Positions 23,382-32,713 of a DNA stretch of 64,000 bases are shown here, piece by piece. The stretch comes from Pseudobutyrivibrio xylanivorans (lineage in GTDB: Bacteria > Bacillota > Clostridia > Lachnospirales > Lachnospiraceae). The stretch is from assembly GCF_008935055.1 (NCBI RefSeq), contig NZ_CP043028.1, positions 3,192,501 to 3,256,500 on the forward strand. Reading direction: 5' to 3'. The position numbers were made by a program, and so were the translations under genes. The stretch's first letter is position 1. Each line of letters opens with the position of its first letter. The notes beneath the pieces were generated by a model. It was not told the origin of the DNA and did no database searches. It saw only the letters and a list, made by a program, of their open reading frames with translations.

Positions 23382-24740
23382 CTATTTCTTATTCGACAGC
23401 AACACTTTTACCTTGAACCATCCGGATTCATAGGAGCAATGCATGGCACCGCCGTATTTCTCGGCAACCTGGTTGATGGATTTAAGTCCAAAACCATGCT
23501 TTACATTGTCTCCCTTGGAGGTCTTAGGAAGGTTGTTGCTTCTGAAAATTCTTCTTCTCTGATCACTTCTAAATCTTACATTTGAGGCATCGGAACAATT
23601 CTCACACTCCACAATGATAAACTGGTTTCGCTTTCTAACTGAAAGTGTAATCAGTCGCTTTTCAGCATCCTCAATCTGTTGGGTTGCCTCGATAGCATTA
23701 TCAAGAATATTACCAAAGAGTGAACAGATATCCTTAACGTGAATACCCGACAGCAAATCGCCATCTACCATGGCATTTAATGTAATGTTCTTCTTCTGGC
23801 ACTGAAGGCTTTTTGTGGTAAGGATAACATCCAAGACCTTGTTTCCAGTATTCATAAAGGATTCCTGAATGGCCAGTGCCTGTTCCATATCCTCAAGAAC
23901 CTCAGCACGGCGTGCAGGGTCATCCTCATTCTTAAGTGCCATTACATAGTGCTTCATATCATGCATCTCCTTACGGAGTGCCTCGGAATTATCCACAGCC
24001 AGCTTGTACTGCTCATACTGCTTCTGGAAAAGCTGATTAATCTCATTACTTTCATTTTTCAGGGTGAGCTCGTTTCGACGTCCCATCTGAGTCATCAGCA
24101 TGAGCATTCCTCCAAAGTCGACAAGGGTTCGGACATAAAGCATATTTTCCGAAGCTGAAAATGGTGTGCGGATGCTTATAAAACTAATATTTGACATGAT
24201 AAATGCACCAACACCAGTAAGCACAACACTTATAAGCTCCTTACGACTAATATTAAGATTTCTATCTGGAGCAATATTGCCACGCTCGAAATTGAAATAG
24301 ATAAGATACGTCAGTGTGTACACCACAAGCATTATCATTACAGAATCCATAATTTGCTTCTGGCCCATGAAATATACAAGCCACACGTATAGCTGCTTAT
24401 AGAGACTGGCTGCAAACTCCGCCAAAACAAAGGCGTGGGTAGTGATGACTCCACAGTCTAAAGGCTTGATATCAAGCACAAGATATAAAGATAAGTACAT
24501 AAGCAGCACAGCACCAATCATGGTTGGAATCCAAAGTGAGAGCGGCAAAAGACCTGCAACAAACTGGAAAAGAACCAACATAATACAGGTAAACACGCAC
24601 TGCACCACGAAGATGTAGTCGTGATGACGTCTTTTGTATATATTAAAATAAACAAAAACCGCCAGCCATTCAGCTATAGCGGTAAATAATCTTGGGGTAT
24701 CCTGCAGCTTTACAGGGTCTAAGAATGCAGTTAAATCCAT
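23382..24740 (-). CDS. AgrC-like sensor histidine kinase (GHKL type)
   Basis: 452 aa. Six or seven membrane helices occupy residues ~1-215. A coiled coil and a DHp-like segment (RKEMHDMKHYVMAL) with the likely phospho-His follow, then a GHKL ATPase domain with N-box NILDNAIEA and G-box GFGLKSI. This is the architecture of peptide-sensing AgrC/ComD kinases. No agrB or agrD and no short signal-peptide gene is seen nearby, so the signal is unknown. The start is adjacent to the stop of the LytTR regulator gene. The mRNA ends with the four-hairpin repeat and a terminator. Confidence 0.87.
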   Translation of the reverse strand: MDLTAFLDPVKLQDTPRLFTAIAEWLAVFVYFNIYKRRHHDYIFVVQCVFTCIMLVLFQFVAGLLPLSLWIPTMIGAVLLMYLSLYLVLDIKPLDCGVITTHAFVLAEFAASLYKQLYVWLVYFMGQKQIMDSVMIMLVVYTLTYLIYFNFERGNIAPDRNLNISRKELISVVLTGVGAFIMSNISFISIRTPFSASENMLYVRTLVDFGGMLMLMTQMGRRNELTLKNESNEINQLFQKQYEQYKLAVDNSEALRKEMHDMKHYVMALKNEDDPARRAEVLEDMEQALAIQESFMNTGNKVLDVILTTKSLQCQKKNITLNAMVDGDLLSGIHVKDICSLFGNILDNAIEATQQIEDAEKRLITLSVRKRNQFIIVECENCSDASNVRFRSDQRRRIFRSNNLPKTSKGDNVKHGFGLKSINQVAEKYGGAMHCSYESGWFKVKVLLSNKK

Positions 24741-25445
24741 TTATAAAATATCCTCCGTCAGAGCAGCCATAAATTCTTTTTTTCTAGCTCTACTTATAGG
24801 AAGCACCTCTCCAGAAGTAAGTATAACCTCCTCCTTCTGAACAGCCTCCACAAATGAAAGATTAATAATATAGGCATTGTGGCATTTGCTAAAGCCGTGG
24901 GTCATAAGCATCTCTTCAAACTTCTTCAAAGGTCCTGCTGTCACATAGTCCTCATCGTCGCAATGCAAAATAACATTGTTTCGTGAGCTTTCAACATAAT
25001 GCACAGTATCGCAATCTAGCTTCAACTGCTTATCATCCACCGAAACCTTAATATACACATGCTGGCGCTTTGACTTTACACGAGTGGTAGCCTTGTCAAA
25101 AAGCTGGGTGAACTGAGTGAAAGGCACTGGCTTAAGCACATAACCAAGCGCGTCCACTGCATACCCCTGCACCGCATACTGAACTGTTGATGTAATGAAA
25201 ATGATAATAACATCAGGATCGATTTTACGAATCTTCTCCGCAGCTGCCATGCCATCAAGGTGCTTCATCTGAATATCCAAAAGGATAATATCGAACTGCC
25301 CATTATAATCGTCCACAAGATCAATTCCATCTGGCAGATAAGAAATGTTAAACTGCTCCTTACTGGTGCTCTCATATTTACTTATATAATCCTTCAGAAG
25401 ATTGGCCTGCTCCAGGTCATCTTCAACTATGCATACATTAATCAT
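24741..25445 (-). CDS. LytTR-family response regulator
   Basis: 234 aa from MINVCIVED; an ATG 18 nt upstream is possible, and neither has a good ribosome site. The receiver domain has acidic residues Glu8, Asp9 and Asp10 and phospho-acceptor Asp57 (IILLDIQMK). The C-terminal ~100 residues are a LytTR DNA-binding domain (HYVESSRNNVILHC, GFSKCHNAYIINL). With the kinase it forms an orphan Agr-type system. The 230-bp upstream region contains an AT-rich promoter-like stretch and an inverted repeat at ~25482-25522. Confidence 0.9.
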   Translation of the reverse strand: MINVCIVEDDLEQANLLKDYISKYESTSKEQFNISYLPDGIDLVDDYNGQFDIILLDIQMKHLDGMAAAEKIRKIDPDVIIIFITSTVQYAVQGYAVDALGYVLKPVPFTQFTQLFDKATTRVKSKRQHVYIKVSVDDKQLKLDCDTVHYVESSRNNVILHCDDEDYVTAGPLKKFEEMLMTHGFSKCHNAYIINLSFVEAVQKEEVILTSGEVLPISRARKKEFMAALTEDIL

Positions 25446-25481
25446 GTTAATAAAATACATCAATCTTAAATTCTGTGCAAA

Positions 25482-25522
25482 TAATTTAGCCAGAAGCCCT
25501 ATTAGAACTCCTGGCTAAATAT
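25482..25522. promoter_or_regulatory. inverted repeat in LytTR leader
   Basis: ATTTAGCCAG and its complement CTGGCTAAAT are separated by ~17 nt, in the leader 37 nt before the regulator start. There is no U-tract, so it is not a terminator. It could be a regulatory or RNA-stability hairpin. Confidence 0.35.
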
Positions 25523-25646
25523 CAACAAAGAGGATCGGTACGATTCCCTTGTTAGCTTTATTAAGCATTCTCGGTTGTATATTATACGCCGATTATTTGT
25601 AAAATCTGTGACTATTTTGTAAAAGCTTCATATAATTATCAAAAAA

Positions 25647-25676
25647 GGCCCTCTGGAATTAATCCAAAGAGCCTCT
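25647..25676 (-). terminator. terminator of metNI
   Basis: GGC-CT-TGG pairs with CCA-AG-GCC on the minus strand, followed by TTTTTTG; it starts ~20 nt after the metI stop codon. Confidence 0.72.
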
Positions 25677-25695
25677 TAAAAGCTAAATTCATATA

Positions 25696-26361
25696 TTATT
25701 TTTTGTGATCCAGTTTCTTGGCAATAGCCATTCCGCTGTTCTGGAAAAATTGAAAAAGAGCAATAAGCAAAATAACTGTGACAATCATGATGTCTGCCTG
25801 ATAACGATAGTAGCCATAGCGTATTGCAATATCTCCAAGTCCGCCTCCACCAATGACTCCTGCCATAGCTGAGTAGCCAAATACTGTTCCAAGGGCTATT
25901 GTAGCATTAGTAATAAGCGAAGTGCGTGCCTCAACAAGAAGTACCTTGAAAACTATCTGTGTATTGCTTGCGCCCATTGACTTTGCCGCCTCGATAACAC
26001 CTGCATCAACCTCCTTCAGGGAAGACTCTACCATACGAGCAATGTAAGGAGCCGCTGAAACTACAAGTGGTACAATTGTAGCTGTGCTACCATAAGACTT
26101 TCCCACTACAAGTCTTGTGAATGGAATGAGCAAAATAAGCAAAATCAAAAATGGTACCGAACGAACCAGATTTGAAATCACATCTAAAACCTTGTATAAA
26201 ACTGGGTTTGGCTTTAAGCCTGTCTTGTCTGAAACTGTAAGGAGCACTCCCATTGGAAGTCCTAAAACGTATCCTAAAAATGTGGAAACTACACTCATGT
26301 AAATGGTCTGTAGTATTCCCTCTAAAATCATATTAACAACGGTGCTATCCCACATAACCAT
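25696..26361 (-). CDS. metI: methionine ABC transporter permease
   Basis: 221 aa with five membrane helices and the BPD_transp_1 EAA-like loop (EAAKSMGASNTQIVFKVLL). It forms the channel of the D/L-methionine importer with MetN. It overlaps metN by 17 nt, so it is translated from the same message. The substrate lipoprotein gene metQ, usually next in line, is absent from the window and must be elsewhere if the transporter is functional. Confidence 0.88.
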   Translation of the reverse strand: MVMWDSTVVNMILEGILQTIYMSVVSTFLGYVLGLPMGVLLTVSDKTGLKPNPVLYKVLDVISNLVRSVPFLILLILLIPFTRLVVGKSYGSTATIVPLVVSAAPYIARMVESSLKEVDAGVIEAAKSMGASNTQIVFKVLLVEARTSLITNATIALGTVFGYSAMAGVIGGGGLGDIAIRYGYYRYQADIMIVTVILLIALFQFFQNSGMAIAKKLDHKK

Positions 26362-27145
26362 CTACCTCCGCATCTGTGATTTTATCCGCACAAGTTCTTC
26401 TGTCATTCAGTCGACTGTCTCCATCAATCCAAAAAAACTTGTCCTCTGGGAGACTAACCTCTCCGATTTTGCCTGTGTCGATAAGATGACCTTCTTCAAG
26501 TACAGCCACCTTGTTACAGATTGCCTTCACTACAGACATCTGGTGTGTGATAAGCACGATTGTGATACCATGCTCCTTATTTATCTGTTTGAGAAGTGAA
26601 AGAATTGAAGCTGTTGTAGCTGGGTCCAGTGCGCTTGTTGCCTCATCACAAAGCAAAATCTTTGGATTGCTTGCAAGAGCACGGGCTATTGCAACACGCT
26701 GCTGCTGACCACCTGAAAGCTGTGATGGATATGCCTTAGCCTTGTCAGCAAGACCTACCTCTTCAAGAAGTGCTATAGCCTTTTTCTTCGTTTCAGCCTT
26801 CTTCACTCCCTGAAGTGTGATTGGAAACATAACATTATCAAGAACACACTTCTGCTGAAGGAGATTGAAATGCTGGAAAATCATAGAGATTTCCTGACGT
26901 TCCTTGCGAAGCTCCTTCTCTGATAAAGAACCAAGCTCCTTACCTTCGATGATAACCTGACCGCTGGTCGGGCGCTCAAGATAATTGAGACATCGAATCA
27001 AGGTACTCTTTCCAGCACCTGACATACCGATGATTCCAAAGATATCACCCTTTTCGATATTCAGATTAATATCTGTAATAGCATCAACCTTAGACACTTT
27101 ATCCTCAAAGGTCTTTGTTAAATGCTTAATTTCGATTTCATACAT
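26345..27145 (-). CDS. metN: methionine ABC transporter ATP-binding protein
   Basis: 266 aa from MYEIEIKHL (AGAGGG 9 nt upstream; the 27169 frame start is less likely). Walker A is GMSGAGKST, the signature is [14 protein letters not shown] and Walker B is ILLCDEATSALD. The usual C-terminal ACT-like NIL regulatory domain of MetN (~90 residues) is missing: the protein ends soon after the ATPase core. Transinhibition by methionine may therefore not operate here. No S-box riboswitch is visible upstream. Confidence 0.87.
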   Translation of the reverse strand: MYEIEIKHLTKTFEDKVSKVDAITDINLNIEKGDIFGIIGMSGAGKSTLIRCLNYLERPTSGQVIIEGKELGSLSEKELRKERQEISMIFQHFNLLQQKCVLDNVMFPITLQGVKKAETKKKAIALLEEVGLADKAKAYPSQLSGGQQQRVAIARALASNPKILLCDEATSALDPATTASILSLLKQINKEHGITIVLITHQMSVVKAICNKVAVLEEGHLIDTGKIGEVSLPEDKFFWIDGDSRLNDRRTCADKITDAEVDGYVG

Positions 27146-27246
27146 CTGTAAAATCCCTCTTTCTAACATAAAACAGTACTTTCACCTTAAACCCTACAAC
27201 TTACTATGTCAATAAAAGAGGGCAAATGCTCTTATAAAATAAAATT

Positions 27247-27281
27247 ATAGCCTGCTATAAAAAATATTTATAGCAGGCTAT
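27247..27281 (-). terminator. terminator of mnmA
   Basis: ATAGCCTGCTATA and its complement form a 13-bp stem with an A/T loop, followed on the minus strand by ATTTTATTTTAT. It lies ~10 nt beyond the mnmA stop codon. Confidence 0.7.
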
Positions 27282-27291
27282 TTATTAATTA

Positions 27292-28356
27292 TTAATGTTT
27301 TATTATGCCGCCACCAAGGACAACCTCGCCGTCATAGAAAACAGCTGACTGACCTGGGGTAATGGCGCGCTGTGGCTCATCAAAGATAATCTTTGCAGCT
27401 GTTGCTCCAACACGCTGAACCTCACATGGCTGTTCTGACATTCTATAGCGTACCTTTGCAGCACACCTGAAGGTCTCAGGCAACTCATCTGGTCCAATCC
27501 AGTTGATATTCTCAACATAAACATCTCTTGAGAACAAATCCTCATTCTTACCAAGAACCACCTGATTCTTTTCAGTATCAAGTCTTACAACGTAAAGAGG
27601 ATATGCTGCCGAAATGCCAAGCCCCTTGCGCTGACCAATTGTATAGCAGACAAGTCCCTTGTGCTTTCCAAGGACCTTCCCCTCCATATCCACGAAATCA
27701 CCAGGCTCATATTCCTTTCCTGTGAAACGCTTGAGAGCAGAAACATAATCTCCATCAGGGACGAAACAGATATCCTGACTATCCGGCTTATTCGCATTTA
27801 CGAATTCATGACTCTCAGCAATCTTTCTGATTTCATCCTTTGAGTACTCACCAAGTGGAAAATCTGTATGGGCCAGCTCATCCTGAGTCATTGAATACAG
27901 TACATACGACTGATCCTTGCTTGCATCCTTTCCCTTAAGCAACTGGTATCCATTATCGCATTTACGAACTCGAGCATAATGTCCAGTTACAATCTTGTCA
28001 CAGCCAAGCTCCTTTGCTCTGCGATATAGCTCACAGAACTTCAAATGCTTGTTACACTCGATACAAGGATTCGGTGTCATAGCATGCTCGTAGCAATCGA
28101 TGAAATTATCGATTACCTTCTCCCTGAACTGCTCCTTGAAATTCCAGGTATAGTGTGGCATGCCAAGCTTTCTTGCAACATCCTTTGCATCCTGCACATC
28201 ATCAAGAGAACAGCAGGTGCTTGTCTCAGACAAATCCACATCCTCATTGCCGTAAAGCTTCATAGTACAGCCTACACATTCATAATTCTTTTCTTTCATT
28301 AAAAGAGCGGCAACACTACTGTCCACGCCGCCGCTCATTGCTATCAGTGCCTTCAT
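27292..28356 (-). CDS. mnmA: tRNA-uridine 2-sulfurtransferase
   Basis: Thiolates U34 of tRNA-Lys, Glu and Gln; 354 aa, standard length. A PP-loop MSGGVDSSVAAL is at the N-terminus. Catalytic cysteines lie in MTPNPCIECN and SQDICFVPDGDY. The C-terminal beta-barrel domain ends GGGIIKH. It follows folC by 42 nt with no terminator between, so it may share the folate-riboswitch transcript. It has its own terminator downstream. Confidence 0.95.
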   Translation of the reverse strand: MKALIAMSGGVDSSVAALLMKEKNYECVGCTMKLYGNEDVDLSETSTCCSLDDVQDAKDVARKLGMPHYTWNFKEQFREKVIDNFIDCYEHAMTPNPCIECNKHLKFCELYRRAKELGCDKIVTGHYARVRKCDNGYQLLKGKDASKDQSYVLYSMTQDELAHTDFPLGEYSKDEIRKIAESHEFVNANKPDSQDICFVPDGDYVSALKRFTGKEYEPGDFVDMEGKVLGKHKGLVCYTIGQRKGLGISAAYPLYVVRLDTEKNQVVLGKNEDLFSRDVYVENINWIGPDELPETFRCAAKVRYRMSEQPCEVQRVGATAAKIIFDEPQRAITPGQSAVFYDGEVVLGGGIIKH

Positions 28357-28398
28357 AAATCCTCCATTTATGATTAGACTATACCTTCTATATTGCTA

Positions 28399-29673
28399 TC
28401 AGTCAACTACCAAACCGCTAGGCAAATACAAGGAGCCAGCTATGCAGACAACTTCAGCCTGCTGAATTACCGAAGATATTCCATCTGCATCCGTCAGCGC
28501 TTCTGCTTTGCATCCTCGCGCCTGAATCATCTCTGCCAAGTCCTCAGGCTGCATAGTCCTTTGATTTGGAACTGCTACTGTAAAGACTTGCTCTGCCAAA
28601 GGAAGCAATGTATCAAGCATTATATCCACTTCCTTATCCTTTAGGATTCCAAGAATAAAGGTAATCTTTTTATCTGGAAAATATTCTCGCAGGGAGTCTG
28701 CCAGAACCTTTGCTCCCTGCCTATTATGCCCACCATCGATAATCACCGGTGGATTATTTTGCAAAAGACTAAAGCGACCGAACCACTCTGTATTTCTGAT
28801 ACCTTCCACAATTGCCTTCTTTGAAATATCATAGCCTGCGCCCCGAAGTTTTTCGGCAGCCATAATTGCTAATGCAGCATTTTTAATCTGATAGGTTCCA
28901 AGTAGCTTTGTCTCAAATACCTCATCTCTGTCTTCAAGCTTGAAGCTTTGACCAGACAAAGAGCGTTCTAAAACTGTCGCACTTGGGCAGTAGCTCAACT
29001 CTATAGTAAGACCTTCGCATTTTTTCGAAAGTACCTGCTGTACCTCTTCCTCCTGCTGGGCAGAAACTACCACTGTACCAGACTTTATTATACCTGCTTT
29101 CTCAGATGCAATCTCTGCCAGGGTGTCTCCAAGAATCGTCATGTGATCATAGCTGATAGGTGTAATCACCGTTACAAGAGGCGAAGGAATCACATTGGTT
29201 GTGTCCACTCTTCCACCCAGACTAACCTCCATCACAACGATGTCGCAGCCCATTTCTTTGAAATATAAAAAGGACATTACAGTAAGTATTTCGTACTCGC
29301 TTGGATATATACCCTCGCTGGCCAACTGATCATAAGCCGGCTTTATACATGAGAAAATCCTGTTGAAATCCTCATCTGAAATATCATTTCCATTCACCCT
29401 GAACATCTCGTTATAAGCATACAAAAAAGGTGAGGTAAATAACCCCACCTTTAAACCTGCCTCTTTGAGAATGGATGCGATAAAAGCTGAAGTTGAACCT
29501 TTTCCGTTAGTTCCTGCCACATGTATATATTTCAAGTCCTGATGAGGATTGCCCAGCTTTTTAAGCAGCGCAAGCTCAGCATCCAGCGAAAAGAAATCTG
29601 CTGCCCTCTTTCCTCCTGACTTTGGAGGAACGAAATGTGGAAGATTCTTTAAAAACTCAAATCCATTATCCAA
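28399..29673 (-). CDS. folC: folylpolyglutamate synthase/dihydrofolate synthase
   Basis: Adds glutamate to folates, retaining them in the cell; 424 aa, full length. P-loop GTNGKGSTSAF, the Mur-ligase segment SLGGRVDTTN, and a DGGHNRQGA motif in the C-terminal domain. Its start overlaps folT by 8 nt, so uptake (FolT) and trapping (FolC) of folate are made from one THF-controlled mRNA. Both DHFS and FPGS activities are possible; sequence alone does not separate them. Confidence 0.93.
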   Translation of the reverse strand: MDNGFEFLKNLPHFVPPKSGGKRAADFFSLDAELALLKKLGNPHQDLKYIHVAGTNGKGSTSAFIASILKEAGLKVGLFTSPFLYAYNEMFRVNGNDISDEDFNRIFSCIKPAYDQLASEGIYPSEYEILTVMSFLYFKEMGCDIVVMEVSLGGRVDTTNVIPSPLVTVITPISYDHMTILGDTLAEIASEKAGIIKSGTVVVSAQQEEEVQQVLSKKCEGLTIELSYCPSATVLERSLSGQSFKLEDRDEVFETKLLGTYQIKNAALAIMAAEKLRGAGYDISKKAIVEGIRNTEWFGRFSLLQNNPPVIIDGGHNRQGAKVLADSLREYFPDKKITFILGILKDKEVDIMLDTLLPLAEQVFTVAVPNQRTMQPEDLAEMIQARGCKAEALTDADGISSVIQQAEVVCIAGSLYLPSGLVVD

Positions 29674-30187
29674 AAATCAGCCCTCTGTTTCTGACCTTTT
29701 CCACGGCCTTAATCAACACATAAGTAATTGCAATATTGATAGGAAGCATAATCAGTTCCTTTGGCAAACGCATCACTATTGTAGCAATGTAGCCATTCTG
29801 GAAATAAAGAAGATTAAGCCAATAGCTGTTCAATATTATTCCAACGACCACCATGTGAATTGTCTGTGCCACTGCGATTCTAGGCAATGTAAATCTTCTG
29901 CCGTGAAGCACCAAACCATAAATTATTCCCGATACGGCTGAGCTCACCGTAAATCCAGGAAAGAATGGACCTGTTGGCTTCACCAGATATCCTCCGATAT
30001 CAACCAACGCCCCTACAACTGCGCCCACGCCAGGGCCGAATAGCATACCAGCCAAACAGATAGGCATCGAGCCAAATCTGATTTCAATAAACTGGTTCAC
30101 GGGGATTTTGAAAAATCCCAATACTATACCGATAGCGGTAAGCATAGCTGCAACAGTAAGTGTCTTTGTGTCTCTAAGTTTCTTCAT
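29666..30187 (-). CDS. folT: folate ECF transporter substrate-binding subunit
   Basis: 173 aa from MKKLRDTKTL; the AGGAGG site is 11 nt upstream and is part of a riboswitch-linked hairpin. It is an S component of the energy-coupling factor class with 5-6 helices and the N-terminal region AMLTAIGIVLGFFKIPV. Folate specificity is inferred from the THF riboswitch in front of it and folC behind it. It needs the shared EcfAA'T module, which is not in this window. Confidence 0.9.
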   Translation of the reverse strand: MKKLRDTKTLTVAAMLTAIGIVLGFFKIPVNQFIEIRFGSMPICLAGMLFGPGVGAVVGALVDIGGYLVKPTGPFFPGFTVSSAVSGIIYGLVLHGRRFTLPRIAVAQTIHMVVVGIILNSYWLNLLYFQNGYIATIVMRLPKELIMLPINIAITYVLIKAVEKVRNRGLIFG

Positions 30188-30192
30188 AAAAA

Positions 30193-30236
30193 ATGCACCT
30201 CCTTTGCAGTTCCGTTTGCCTACAATGGAGGTGCAT
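30193..30236 (-). promoter_or_regulatory. hairpin masking the folT ribosome site
   Basis: ATGCACCTCC (30236-30227) pairs perfectly with GGAGGTGCAT (30202-30193), burying the GGAGG site of folT in a 10-bp stem. It is the likely expression platform of the THF riboswitch: ligand binding upstream would favour this hairpin and shut off translation. There is no U-tract, so control is probably translational. Confidence 0.75.
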
Positions 30237-30255
30237 CTAAAATACAACTCTTATG

Positions 30256-30353
30256 TAGCAGCGGGATGCGACCATAAAACCGCGGTTTTACCCTTCGTCC
30301 AAATGACAACTCCCTGTTCACCTGGCACTTAACGCTTTACAGTCTACTCTGCA
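30256..30353 (-). promoter_or_regulatory. tetrahydrofolate riboswitch
   Basis: The minus-strand leader of folT contains the conserved blocks of the THF (folT) riboswitch in order: GAGTAGA near 30349, GCGTTAAGTG near 30335, GGGAGTTGTC, GACGAAGGG, CCGCGG, and GCATCCCGCT near 30260 closing with the 5' strand. The placement in front of folT-folC is what the family predicts. An SD-masking hairpin follows at 30193-30236. Confidence 0.88.
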
Positions 30354-30444
30354 TTTGTTTTCTCGAATATAATAGTTGACCTTTCCCGCAATTGCAATAG
30401 CTTTTCGCAAATAAATCACAATAAATTCTCCCCGCCGCGTGGTG

Positions 30445-32559
30445 TCAGTGGTACTCGACGCACATCATGGTAAGGTCGTCGAATTGCTCTGCTTCCTTTA
30501 CGAAAGCATTTACGTCGTTGTGTACGATGGTGACTATATCCTGTGGCGATGCATCAGGGTTTTGGTTGAGGGCTTCAATCATACGGCTGGTGCCATACAT
30601 TTTGACATCGGCATCGGTGGCTTCTGGAACGCCATCGGTGTATAGGAATATCTTGTCTCCATGATTAAGAAGGATTTCATATTCCTTGTAGCGTATGCCC
30701 TCCATTCCTCCAATGACCAAACCGTGCTTGTCCTTGAACAATTCGAAGGCACCGTCAGCCCTTTTGAGAGCTGGATATTCGTGACCTGCATTTGCGCAGG
30801 TAAGCTTTCCACTTGATATTTCAAGGATTCCAAACCATACAGTGACAAACATGTCAGTCTGATTGTTAGCCGAAAGTGCTTCGTTGGCCTTTGTCAGGGT
30901 CTCGCCTGCCGACTTTCCAAGCATCGCACAGCTCTGTAGTATGGTCTTTGAAATCATCATAAACAGTGCAGCTGGAATTCCCTTTCCTGATACGTCAGCC
31001 ATGACAAGTCCTAAATGATCTTCGTCAATCAGGAAGTAATCATAGAAATCGCCGCCAACCTTTCTTGCAGGAGTCATGGTTGCAAAAATATCAAACTCAT
31101 CCCTGTCAGGGAATGGTGGAAAATCATGAGGGAGCATACCAAGCTGAATTTTGGTGGCCAGGGTGAGCTCCGTGCCTATCCTCTCCTTCTCAGCTGTGGC
31201 ATTCTTAATATCCACGATGTATTCCTTCATTCTCTCTGTCATTAGTCCGAAGGAATTTGCAAGCTTCTGAACCTCATCACCAGTGTTCTTGTTCCACTGG
31301 AAATCAAGTTGATCACCATCCAGATTCTCGACCTTGTAGGTAAGCTCTTCTATAGGCTCAACCAAATGGTTGCTAAGAATATTAGTTGTCACTGCAACAG
31401 CTATACCTATGATAATAATCAACATAATAATTGTGAGAAATGATGCTCCGATTGTGGCCTGAACATCATGCATCTCTTTCAAGTGATTGTCCTTCAGTGA
31501 TGCTAAAAGGCTTTCGTTAGGAGCAAGAACAAGTTCTTCTGGAACAATTGATATCAGGGTCCAGCCAACTGTTTCTATCGGATAGTAGGCCACGAAGCTT
31601 CGAACGCCATTGACGTCCATGTGTGCCAGACCATCCTTGCCTTCTGAGGCTCTGTTTACAATATCGTTGAAGCCAACAGAATCCCCCTTATCTCCTAGTA
31701 CTGATTCCCTCTGAAGTTCTCCTTCATTACTTGATGAGAAAAGAATTTTACCTGATCTATCTATTACACAGGAGGTTCCAGCATCGCTGATTCTGGCATT
31801 CATCATCATGGACTCAATTCCTTCAAGATAAAGTCCAGCGCCTGCTACGCCCACGAAGTCATCTTCCTTGTATATTGGAGCTCCACACATAATGGCAAGC
31901 CTTCCTGTATCATAGTCAGGGGTAACCTCTGCGTAGTACGCACTTTCAGTTTCCTTTGCTCCTATGTACCAAGGTCGTTTTCTGGCATCCAAATGCGAAT
32001 AATTACCATCTGCATCCCATCGCTCTTCAAGCACTGGACCTGCAAGAAACATAAGGCCAGTCTCTGTACCGATGCTTACCGCGCCAAGCTCCGGATACTG
32101 CTCGTACATTGCAAGCATACTACCTTCCAGATTGCCAATCATATATAACTCTTCTAAAACCGCAGCATCTGTAGGATTTACGTCCTCCGCATATACGAAT
32201 TGCCCCATGATTCTTCCTAGATCAGATTTCTCCAGAGGCTCGATTTTGGCCCTTCCGTACTTATCTGGATTGCTGTAAATCTCGGTTGCCGAATCGGCAA
32301 TCATTTCAACAGATCCTGCAAAATTTCTGAAGGTTTCATTCATTACGTATGCGCAACCCATTGTGGTGGCGGTAAGCTGCTCCGTAACTGCATCGCGCAT
32401 GGCTTTATCAGTGTACTGCTCAACCTGAGTCTCAGAATTTTCAGAGTTATCAAGCAGTATCCTTTTGACCCTGTTTGTAATATAAAATGTGATGATAACA
32501 AACATAACAAGAAGTAACGATGACACTATCATCATTATTCTCATCACCTTTTTCTTCAT
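30445..32559 (-). CDS. membrane receptor with HAMP and SpoIIE-type PP2C phosphatase
   Basis: 704 aa from MKKKVMRIMM, with AGGAG 8 nt upstream. An N-terminal helix, a ~310-residue extracellular dCache-like sensor (FVGVAGAGLYLEGI, RSFVAYYPIETVGWTLISIVP), a second helix (~375-400), HAMP, a short coiled coil and a PP2C/SpoIIE domain follow. The metal-binding acidic residues are in GGDFYDYFLI, MADVSGKG and the final FDDLTMM. Proteins of this type dephosphorylate anti-anti-sigma factors in partner-switching pathways. No STAS or anti-sigma partner gene is adjacent. The product is transcribed alone or as the neighbour of the nucleotidase. Confidence 0.87.
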   Translation of the reverse strand: MKKKVMRIMMIVSSLLLVMFVIITFYITNRVKRILLDNSENSETQVEQYTDKAMRDAVTEQLTATTMGCAYVMNETFRNFAGSVEMIADSATEIYSNPDKYGRAKIEPLEKSDLGRIMGQFVYAEDVNPTDAAVLEELYMIGNLEGSMLAMYEQYPELGAVSIGTETGLMFLAGPVLEERWDADGNYSHLDARKRPWYIGAKETESAYYAEVTPDYDTGRLAIMCGAPIYKEDDFVGVAGAGLYLEGIESMMMNARISDAGTSCVIDRSGKILFSSSNEGELQRESVLGDKGDSVGFNDIVNRASEGKDGLAHMDVNGVRSFVAYYPIETVGWTLISIVPEELVLAPNESLLASLKDNHLKEMHDVQATIGASFLTIIMLIIIIGIAVAVTTNILSNHLVEPIEELTYKVENLDGDQLDFQWNKNTGDEVQKLANSFGLMTERMKEYIVDIKNATAEKERIGTELTLATKIQLGMLPHDFPPFPDRDEFDIFATMTPARKVGGDFYDYFLIDEDHLGLVMADVSGKGIPAALFMMISKTILQSCAMLGKSAGETLTKANEALSANNQTDMFVTVWFGILEISSGKLTCANAGHEYPALKRADGAFELFKDKHGLVIGGMEGIRYKEYEILLNHGDKIFLYTDGVPEATDADVKMYGTSRMIEALNQNPDASPQDIVTIVHNDVNAFVKEAEQFDDLTMMCVEYH

Positions 32560-32663
32560 AAAGCATACTCCTGCTATACATAATTGAGAATCAACATAAA
32601 TTCCCTCAATTTTTATTCTAATTAAAACACAGCTAATTACCATACAAGACACAGAATAGTCAC

Positions 32664-32693
32664 AAAAAAGGAACTGACATTGCTGTCAGCTCC
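32664..32693 (-). terminator. terminator of the 5'-nucleotidase gene
   Basis: GGAGCTGACA pairs with TGTCAGTTCC (one G-U) on the minus strand, followed by TTTTTTGTG. It follows the stop at 32714 by ~20 nt. Confidence 0.77.
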
Positions 32694-32713
32694 TTCCTGC
32701 TTTAAATATTTAA

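Noticed and set aside
23382..25463. Complete Agr quorum-sensing locus
   Set aside because: Only kinase and regulator are found; no AgrB-like protease or peptide gene lies within several kb on either strand.
27146..27246. SAM riboswitch before metN
   Set aside because: The ~100 bp upstream contains none of the S-box conserved blocks; the only hairpin is the mnmA terminator at 27247-27281.
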